A stretch of 64,000 nt of DNA from Notospermus geniculatus (Eukaryota > Nemertea > Pilidiophora > Heteronemertea > Lineidae): assembly GCA_002633025.1 (NCBI GenBank), contig NMRB01001380.1, positions 123,828 to 187,827 on the forward strand, in the 5' to 3' direction. Of the stretch, positions 55,776 through 64,000 are shown one piece after another. The position numbers and the translations under genes are program-made. The number at the start of each line of letters is the position of its first letter. Positions within the stretch are counted from its first letter, which is position 1. Below the pieces are notes generated by a model. The model did not search any database and had not been told where the DNA came from. It worked only from the letters and a program-made list of their open reading frames with translations.

Positions 55776-56410
55776 GGTTTACGATTCCTAAACCATAGTT
55801 TAGGATCCTAAACTATGGTTTAGGGTCCTAAAGGGCACCACACACTAGCAATTTTTTCGAGCGATTTTGTAGGCTACCGGCCTTGCGACCACAGAAGCGA
55901 CTGAACATTTTTCAGATTTTTTAGTTTTTGTTGACTTGTTTGCGACAAATGCTTCTTTGGAAGATCAGTGATGTCGTGGATGACATCATTGATCGACCGC
56001 AAAGGTAATTACGGCAGGCGACGTAGTAGTCGCATCGGTGGTAGTCGCCCCCATTAGTCGCCAGTGTGCGGAGCCCTTAAACCATCCATGGTTTAGACAC
56101 TCACCGCACACTATGGTTTAGAGAAAAACGTCCATTTCGGCGCGTAAATTCTAGTTTACAATCCTAAACCATGGTTTAGGGAACCTAAACCATAGTTTAC
56201 AGAAACTGCAGTTTTCAGTAAACTTTGATTTACTGAATGCAACAGTTTAGGAATCCTAAACCATAGATTGGAGTAAACTATGGTTTAGGGTCCCAAACCA
56301 CAGTTTATAGTAAACCATGGTTTAGGAATTCCAAACCACGGTTTGGAGTAAACTATGGTTTAGGATCCCTAAGCCATAGTTCACTGAGTTTACCATGGTT
56401 TACTGAGTTC
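55776..56410. repeat. Cluster of AAACCATGGTTTA palindromes
   Basis: More than ten copies of AAACCATGGTTTA-type palindromes, alternating with GGATCC/GGAATTCC linkers. A 240-bp non-palindromic part (about 55840-56080) lies between a short left set and a long right set. Confidence 0.75.
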
Positions 56411-56552
56411 TAACATGGCACTTGCGTGGTTTTAGTTCTAACATGACACTTGTGTAGTTTTAGCACTAACATGGCATATTTGTCAGTGTGGTTTTAGTTC
56501 TAACATGGAACTTGTGTGATTTTAGTTCTAACATGCCACATGCGTGGTTTTA
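56398..56552 (+). repeat. Tandem TTTTAGTTCTAACATGGCAC repeat
   Basis: About five imperfect units of roughly 30 bp, next to the palindrome cluster. Confidence 0.7.
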
Positions 56553-57040
56553 GTTCCAATGCCTGGCTTTCACTATCGCTACGAATGTCCCGAATCGCCA
56601 CGAATCTGAAATTGTCCCAATTCGTGGCCAATCGGGTTCAAAAATATGCCGAATGTCAAGAATGGACTAAGAAACAAGTACGAATTCAAAGAATCGTGTA
56701 AGAATTGTACGAACAAGGCACGATCACTCACGAATACTCGTGCCCCATTCGTACTTGATTCGTAAATACATTCGAGACATTCCTGCCTGTTTTCCGCGTG
56801 GGCCCATGATGCCCCACTTTCACTGACGCTACGAAATGTCCCGAATCAGGAAGTTGTCCGGTTCGTAGATAATTCTCAAACGTTCCTTGCAGTCCTTAAA
56901 TGATTCTTGGTTGATTCCTAAAACATTCGTACAGTTCGTGTGAGTTCGTCGAGCCGCCACGAAAGTTTTTGGCTGTCAAAAACTTTCGTGGGACGGTTCA
57001 CGAATTTCAAATTCGTACATCAGATCGTAAACACTTCGTA
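56553..57040. repeat. CACGAATTTC/CGAATGTCCCGAAT-rich paired repeat
   Basis: TTTCACT-CGCTACGAA-TGTCCCGAATC occurs at about 56567 and 56817, with inverted GTTCGT/ACGAAC words and AAAGTTTTTG/CAAAAACTTT near 56975. It ends at the N at 57041. No gene. Confidence 0.5.
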
Positions 57041-57041
57041 N
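57041..57041. other. Single N, haplotype join
   Basis: Right side matches from 43422, in the middle of a hairpin. Confidence 0.85.
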
Positions 57042-58700
57042 AGGAGTTCCTCAAGGCTTGTTCTCAACAGGAGAACAACAGCCTTGAGGAACTCCTAACC
57101 TTTACGTTGAGGAGCATTCTAAAATACGGGCCTATGAGCATCTTTCCCTGACAAGCGTTCCTTGCTCAGAGCGTAGTTCAAAGGGCGAAGTGATCACCTT
57201 GATATGTTAAGATGGTCCGTACGTTGACTGGTCTTGTCTTCCATTCCTACTGCTTCAGCATGGTGAAAGGATACAGAACCAGTCAACTTCCAGACAACCC
57301 ACAAATCCTAAAGAGGGGTCAAGAGGGAAGCCAAATAATCACAAACTGTTGGTAGAGTGCTCACCAAGATTGTCAGGCCTACCTCTGAACTGCACAGACA
57401 AATATCATGATTATACTGAGTAACATAATTTTTCAGCACAAGACAAAAACAACTATGCACCACGTCGGAAAGAAACTCAACAAATATTGCATGATTTACG
57501 TAAATTGTGACCCGCTGTAGCAAAACTAGGCGCATGTCGCAACCGAGGAAAGGGTTACGGACTTACAACACAATAGCTGAAATGTACCCCGGCGGTACGT
57601 CTCTTCAGGTTGACAATAGTAGTGGACAGCAGTGATAATAGTTGAGTAAACTGATGACCAGTGATGATCACCTGCGACAAGTGCCTGCTTTGCTGGAGGG
57701 GGTCACAATTTATAAATGCATCGAGTATAACTCAAATGGATATTGGTATATGAATGGTTAAATAAATATTTGTATATTTAGTAATAATAATAGTATTCAC
57801 GGGAGGAATATCTGTTTGTACAGTTATAGATAAATAAGAATATGGTGTCATAATGACTGAATAAAATTGATAACACACAACTCCAATATCCCAACACAGC
57901 AGCCCAACAATGGCCTCCCCGCCTGCCCCACCCCACTGACTAGCAAGAGAAACCATCAGCTTAACAGGTCAATCTTGAATACCAATATTGCACGTGTGAA
58001 AACATTCTCCAGATTGTATATTAGAATCAAAAATAAATGCTACAATGCAACAGACTTCACAAGAAAACTGAAATGGTATGAGTATGATATAATCAGGCCA
58101 TTAAATAACATGTACTTATAAAGGCCTACGTACATGTCTTTGTTCAAATTATTGATACGATGGTTTGTTTACAAGCCATCTCCCCTCTCTTCCTCAAATG
58201 AGGCCAATCTGTAATGGATTTCGTTTTCTATAGATACAGTTGGGCACTCTTCAGTTACACCCAACCCTCGGCAGTGTCATTCAATATCTGGCAATAATGT
58301 ACCATGATTCGGTACTGGATTATTCAGTTCTAGAAAACAAGTCTTATTTCCTGATTTGGGGGGTCAGTGAAATTGGAAGTGGGCACTACAAAACAAAAAG
58401 TTAGAAAGGGTTGGGCCCTGATAAGATGCTCCACACAGACTCTAGGAACTTTATTCAAAAAAGTTCCGCAAGGCTTGCCAATCCAGTAAGCTGACAGGTA
58501 CCATTTCCACCCCTATGGTAAAGCATGGTGAAGGGATGGGAAACCAGTCTGTTAACGAACCCTAAAGTCCTCGGGAGGGTTTCTGAATAAGGTCCGCTTT
58601 ACTTGCATCTTATGCAGGATATTCTATCACATGAAAATACCTATCAACTTCTCATTTCATTTGACATGGAATCTCAAATTCTGTCACCCCATGTCACCTA

Positions 58701-61700
58701 TCATGCACCAGCGTACTTCCCTGTCCTCGATATCCAATGGGAATTCCCCAAACTCCCCATGTACCCCGCCCACTGCTGTTGATCGTGCGGCAGAATCTGT
58801 GAGCAGCGTGTGTACTGTTTCTCCAACCTCTTGTCTCCCTTACACGAACATTTCAACCGCATTCTGAAAGCAAAAGAACAAGTACAGTAAAACCTCCCTT
58901 AGCAGACACCTCTGCCAGGAGGACACCTCTCTATTAAGGATACCGAATGATCATTTCTATCTGTCCTTTCTACATCTGCAATCTGGACACCGCTCAATGA
59001 AGGACACTATCTGCCAGTCCAAGACATTGGACATGGGCACTAAGTATGCCAACTGGGGCTTGGAAAAGCATCTCTGGGAAGGTGTTGGAAAGCTGAACTA
59101 CTGAAGTATTTGACTTGGATTAGAAGGATAGGATTTAGGCCGGTTACCGTACCTGTACACTGTCATCTGCCCCATGTGGACGTTGAATGGATTAAACGAT
59201 GTTTGACTCTCATATGTGCCATTTTCTGGAAGTTTACGACCACTCTTCTCCAAACACTCGTGTGTGGCGGCGTGGCCGTATGCGTCATGGTCCATCCCAT
59301 AGTATTTACCTAGATGAATGAGAAATAAGAATATGGAACACACTGCAGGGAGAATTTTATTATTATTTATTACGGTAATGATCTGATATAGCGGAGTATC
59401 CAATCCAGTTAATTTGGATCGCTCAAAGCGCTGAAAGTTACCCTAGCTAAGGCCTGAGCAATCCAGAGCAAGCTCAACTTCCTGAGAAGTACTACATTCC
59501 GGCTGCCACAAGGCGCACACGACTAGACATTCACATGAACCATATCTGCCAGCTAAGTACCCATTTAACACCCGGGTAGGGTGACCAAGTGAGGCACAGA
59601 GACTTGGCCAAAGTCTCATGCCGAGTGGGGATCGAACCTGGGACCTTTTGACCGCTAGCCAGTGACCCGAGCCACTAGACCAGGGTGGCTCCTCGTGTTT
59701 ATCGTAGAATTTATACATGTATTTGATTTTCCATCAGGACCGAAGCCATTGGCCCTGGTACGTATGGAAGAGGCAATCTCAAGCTACCCATGTTCCTCAC
59801 TTGAATGGGGTCTTTTACTTGCCCTTGCAAAGAAACAAGGTACAAGGCACCACGGCTTACTGTCCCATGCCACGGACGTGAAGAGCCGGGAATGAAATCC
59901 CATATGGCCCGGGCTGGATTCGAACCCGGGACCTGCCGCTATCGATTGAACCTGGGACCTTCCGACTGTTAGCCAGTGACCCGAGGCACTACACCACAGC
60001 ACCTCCTCGTGTTCATTGTAGAATCACCACATACTACAATGAACACAACAGAAAAATTTCACTTACTTTTTGGATCGAAGCGTATTGTTTCTTGTTTCAT
60101 AAAATCTTCCACACATGTCTCATCCTCGGGAAGCAAAGCTTGAGTCTTGGCCGGAAAGAACCAATAGGTAGCAAATATCACATCAACAGACTGGTGGTAG
60201 TCGGGATGGTTTGAGGGGAGGAGGGTCGGCGCTATCGTCCCTGAAAACAACAATTACGATATGTGATAGATTGGCACCTGTGACCTAAACCCAGTGGGCG
60301 TATTCAAATCCTCGTTCTTGACTACACTCGTGCTGACCCAGTTCATGTAGATGTTGACTTAACTCGGGAACGGCAGTTTCAAACGCCGATAACGCAACCC
60401 GAGTCGGGCCAAGAACAGTGTTCTTCTCACTCCCCACTCAGCGGAGGGTTGAGAAGAACACATTTTCGTCCCGACTCGAGTTGCGTTCGAGACTGCCGTT
60501 CTCAAGTTCAGTCAACATCTACATGAACTGGGTCAGCACGAGTGTAGTCAAGAACGAGGATTCGAATACGGCCAGTGTTACATCTGCCAATGTGTCAGTT
60601 GGCCCCTTATTGTTTGGGAAACGCTGGCAGATAGATCGACATGTTTCTCTGCGTGTCCCCTATTGTCAAATCACAGCTTACTCCGTCACACAGTCGGAGG
60701 AGAACACTCACTTATGGTGCTGAATCAAGCATGAATGGGTCCGCTCAGGGTCCCCGCCAGAGGGTACTTTGGGTACAAATATAGTACCCTAAAGAAATTT
60801 GAGGGAACGATATAGTACCCTGAAAAAATCACTTCAGTAATGTTTTTCTTAAATTTGTTACATTTCAAATGCAACTTTCATGCAGAAGGAAGACTAATTT
60901 TGCATTTTGGAGTGTAAAAATGACTCTGGAGGCCATTATTAACAGGAAAAAAATCTTGAAAAAAAATTTTTTTCAAAAAAAAATTTTTTTTCTCCCCCCC
61001 CCCAGGTAGTACCCTGCAAAAAAATCCTGGCAGAAACCCTGCGGCACTTGGCACTCAATTGGACGGTAGTGACACTCCTACTGGTCAACAAAGTGACAGC
61101 TCCTATTGTCCTACCTGTAGACAGCAGCCTCTGCAACCCTTCCTGATCGTGCGGACCAACATGACGTTTCTTCCTCATCTGTGTCGCCATCTTCCTCTGC
61201 TCTCCGCCGAGGAAATCATCAACATCGTCACGTATCTCAATATTCAACACCTCTTCCCTCACCCCAGCGTGACGTTTATGCTTCCTATGCGAACCGTCAC
61301 CATCAGAAGCTACGCCAACGGTCTTCGTACGTCCACGATTATTCTTCCCCTTGCGATGCTTCCGTAATTTTTTCCGCCGGCGATTTTTACGATTCCTTCG
61401 CCGCGATTGTCTCGCTGTATTCACCTTATCAGCATCATCAATAAGTTCATCAGAATCCTCCACGTCCTGCACACCATTATTTTTCCCCCGATTTTTATTT
61501 CGATGTTTCTTATTTTTCTGTACATTTCTCCCATTAACGTCGCTCCACCTCGCGCTGGCATAATCATTCGTCCTCAGCGAGTTCTTATACTTGATTAACT
61601 CTTTTTCTGAAATCGGCTTCGTGTGCGCCAACTGTTCGCGTAATTTATCCATCCTCTCTGCGAACAAACGCAAACTCTCTTTCTGTTCTTTCTCTGTCTT

Positions 61701-63984
61701 CGGTTTTTGGATATACGGAACGGAATTCACCGCTAATGTTTTTATAGCATGGTCGGGAACATCATCATCGTCACTATACCCGGTGGCGGCTTTCACGCTA
61801 CGTTTCTGTACCGACCCGGGCGGGCGCCGATGTATCGGTCGGCGGCGCCAGCTGTTGTCATTTTCCATCATCGGGTGATTCACTTGTAACCCAGGCGGCA
61901 CTGACGACAAAGGATTCCGTCCTGCCTCTGTGTTCATGTAATCCCTCGGTTCACCACCAGACGGCGCTGTTCCCAGACCGAGGTTAGACTGCGTCGGTCC
62001 GCGTCCGTCTTCCCGGTCCATTATCCCTTTGAGGAGGTCTTTGACAGATGACATGTACTCATCGTCGTAGTCCGCATCCTGGCTTTTGGGATTCTGAAAA
62101 GAAATGGGAGTGACGATTCACTAGAGGTAAGTGACGTCACATTTCATGACGACACGATGCCGCCATATTGGCCGTCAAAATGTCAAGCGACGTCACGGCA
62201 AAACACAGCGTCAACAGAGACCGTGACATCAAAATATCATGACGTGATAGTTTGTCATCGCCGAACATTTGACGACCAACATGGCCGATTCTTTGCAGTC
62301 ACGTGACCGTTGTGACATCAGTGAAGAACCTCTTTACTCACTCTGCTAGCCTGAGCCTTGATCCTCCCTCAGGTTTATGATACCGGTAATATTATCAAAA
62401 GAGCTGCACCGCTATAACTACCGGTACAGGGCAGCAGGGAAGTTTACCTCGCTCTAGCAACAGACTTCATCAAAATAAGCATGATGAGATAATGCTTACC
62501 ATGACTTTATAATACGGCTTCTGTTTTTCGTCCTCATCAGCGTTTGTTTGAAGTTTGACGTAATCATCCAAGTAATCCGGATGGCGACGGATGAAATCTA
62601 AACCTTCCTCTGTCGTGTTGACCCACACGGATCTCTCAACGGCTTTCCTCTCAGCTACACGTGAAATGAGGAAAAGGCATGACGGGTTAGGCATGTGATC
62701 ACCCATGTGGGCAAGTGATGGATCCGGTGGCCCATATGTGACCCAGCACCGCAAAACCAGTATTTTTTAAAATAACGACGCTCTGAATTTGCAGGTTGAG
62801 ACCAAGGTTTTGTCAGTTTCAGTAGGCCAATGCTTATTGTCTGTCTTTGTAAAACCTGAGTGATTACATTTCTTCCTTTATCTCCTGGAGTTATTTTGGT
62901 TCATCGTAGTTCACATCTTGTGTGACTTAAGACAGGTTTTGCTGTGAAGGTCTCATAAGGGCAGGTGATCGTGTTGGGGACCCGTGTGGGCGAGTGATGG
63001 AGTTGGTGGCCCATATGGGCAAGTAGTGGAGTCAGTGGGCCATGGTTAAGTGATCAAGTCAGTGAGTGGCAAATATAGGCCAGTGTAGACAAGTCAGTCG
63101 CCTTTTTCCCCCTACACCTACACTTTGTCTGCCTAGGCAAGTCTAGCAAACTCACCAGAATTGTAGAGATCTTTGCCTGGTAATTTCATATGTTGGTTGA
63201 TAGCGATATATTTACTGTATCCCTCGGTTTTAAATCGTAATTTGCAGAAGTCGGAGCGGCTCTGCTCGTGGACATTCGTACCTGGAAAAACATGTAGACT
63301 CTAAAAATATGCTGTGAGATTAACGACTCAAAGAGTTTGAAATCATCGTACAACTTGAATTTGAAATTGGAAGGGAAGGGTCTTGGCAAATTCAACCCGC
63401 ACCTCACATCAGCAAGAATGACCAAAAGACATAGATGAGAGTGCCATTTCAAAAAATTCCTGGAAATTAGTCATGACCCTAGAAGTCAAAGTCCCAAATC
63501 TGCCATTCAATCCACTGTCTTGGAACAGGCCATGATATGTGATGACAATCACGATTTTTTGGTCAATTTGGGCCTTCCGACCACCCGCCGCCATCTTGGC
63601 ACCATCCCTGTCATCAAATCCTAGCGGTAGATCATGGAACCAGTCTAGGATTGTTGGTGGTTGAATGTAAAACCAGGACCCGGAACAGCACAGGTGCCGG
63701 AATGAAGCCGAATCGAAAAATCCAGTTTTTTTGGGCAGCGCCCGCTCCCGGAAATCCGGGAATTCCCGGAAAACTCTCATCTATGCAAAAGATGCCAACT
63801 TGCCATTAAGGAATGTGTATTTCCCTCCCTCCCCCTCGTGACCCTTGCAGTCAGCGATCCAATAGAGGAAGATATCATTGCCGTGACCCTCGACGCTGAT
63901 GGCCAAAGGCGAGGCTTGGGCGCCGACGGAGTCTTTGACCGGGTCGGTGAGAGGTTGCCCTGTTTTTCCATCCAAAACCAACGT
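58701..63984 (-). CDS. FG-GAP protein gene, second copy (probably the other allele), partial
   Basis: Seven exons with exactly the same lengths as the first copy, in coding order: 63984-63804 (GC donor kept), 63281-63156, 62654-62500, 62093-61115, 60240-60067, 59309-59153, 58863-58701 with TGA at 58703-58701. Protein differences are few (for example GGP to GEP and GYND to GYSD in the basic exon), and introns differ by insertions, consistent with haplotypes. The first five listed exons of the other copy lie beyond the window. Role as for 45082-55261: probable extracellular or membrane propeller protein of unknown function. Confidence 0.85.
59360..59695 (-). mobile_element. SINE family B (haplotype 2)
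   Basis: Counterpart of 45755-46070, with a small insertion TGAGAAGTACTACATTCC. Confidence 0.78.
59705..60005 (-). mobile_element. SINE family A (haplotype 2)
   Basis: Counterpart of 46080-46382. Confidence 0.78.
60296..60573. mobile_element. Foldback element GGGCGTATTC (haplotype 2)
   Basis: Counterpart of 46671-46958, slightly shorter: one arm has lost bases near TTGCGTTCGAGACTG. Confidence 0.8.
60583..60722 (+). repeat. Dispersed ~150-bp repeat, copy 3
   Basis: Allelic to 47318-47455, and same family as 11225-11400. Confidence 0.7.
60746..61041. mobile_element. 296-bp MITE, haplotype 2 only, CAGGGT...GCCAG ends
   Basis: The left CAGGGTCCCCGCCAGAGGGT and right inverse CAGGGTTTCTGCCAGGATTT are inverted, with repeated GTACCCT words inside. 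Haplotype 1 reads straight through at 47485. Same family as 29678-29813. Confidence 0.8.
63802..63803 (-). other. GC splice donor, second copy
   Basis: AATG|GCAAGT as at 50594-50595. Confidence 0.72.
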
Positions 63985-64000
63985 CTGAAACACAAGAAGT

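Larger units (their letters stand above)
57042..64000. repeat. FG-GAP gene 3' region, haplotype 2
   Basis: Counterpart of 43422 to about 50792. It begins abruptly after the N at 57041, inside a foldback hairpin, and runs off the window end. Confidence 0.92.

Overview
This is animal nuclear DNA: intron-containing genes with GT-AG splice sites, AATAAA signals, tRNA-derived SINEs, terminal-inverted-repeat DNA elements and long gene-poor stretches. The gene complement (Bsx homeobox gene, ETHE1, ANAPC13, a large FG-GAP gene), heavy heterozygosity, and abundance of AGGCCTA, ACATGTA and TACCGGTA words fit a marine invertebrate, probably a non-vertebrate deuterostome, but the phylum cannot be fixed from the sequence alone.

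Layout. 1-15.9 kb: a ~5.9 kb tandemly duplicated block (1-3727 and 5855-9705). Only the second copy carries exon 1 of a brain-specific homeobox (Bsx) gene, which runs on the + strand through three exons to 15883. Intron 1 holds two related foldback insertions with target-site duplications. 15.9-34.1 kb: no recognisable gene; single-copy DNA that may hold regulatory elements, mixed with MITEs, a 71-nt-arm palindrome, a tandem duplication (23.7-24.6 versus 25.1-26.6 kb) that shows filled and empty insertion sites, and a 53-bp minisatellite. 34.2-36.7 kb: ETHE1 (mitochondrial persulfide dioxygenase) on the - strand, its 3' end cut at an N. 38.6 kb: ANAPC13 (+), repeated at 40.7 kb. 43.4-55.3 kb: a - strand FG-GAP/beta-propeller gene of at least 12 exons, with the 3' two-thirds repeated at 57.0-64 kb.

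Single N characters (3146, 11472, 34168, 40567, 41944, 57041) act as joins: several fall exactly where a homologous copy begins or ends. The repeated ANAPC13 and FG-GAP segments are therefore most simply read as two haplotypes placed in series (plus an unmerged 1.3 kb contig overlap), not as true gene families. Insertion presence/absence between these copies gives direct evidence that several of the mobile elements moved.

The genes are not a pathway. Bsx is a transcriptional regulator, ETHE1 a sulfide-detoxification enzyme, ANAPC13 a cell-cycle ubiquitin-ligase subunit, and the FG-GAP protein is probably extracellular or membrane-associated.
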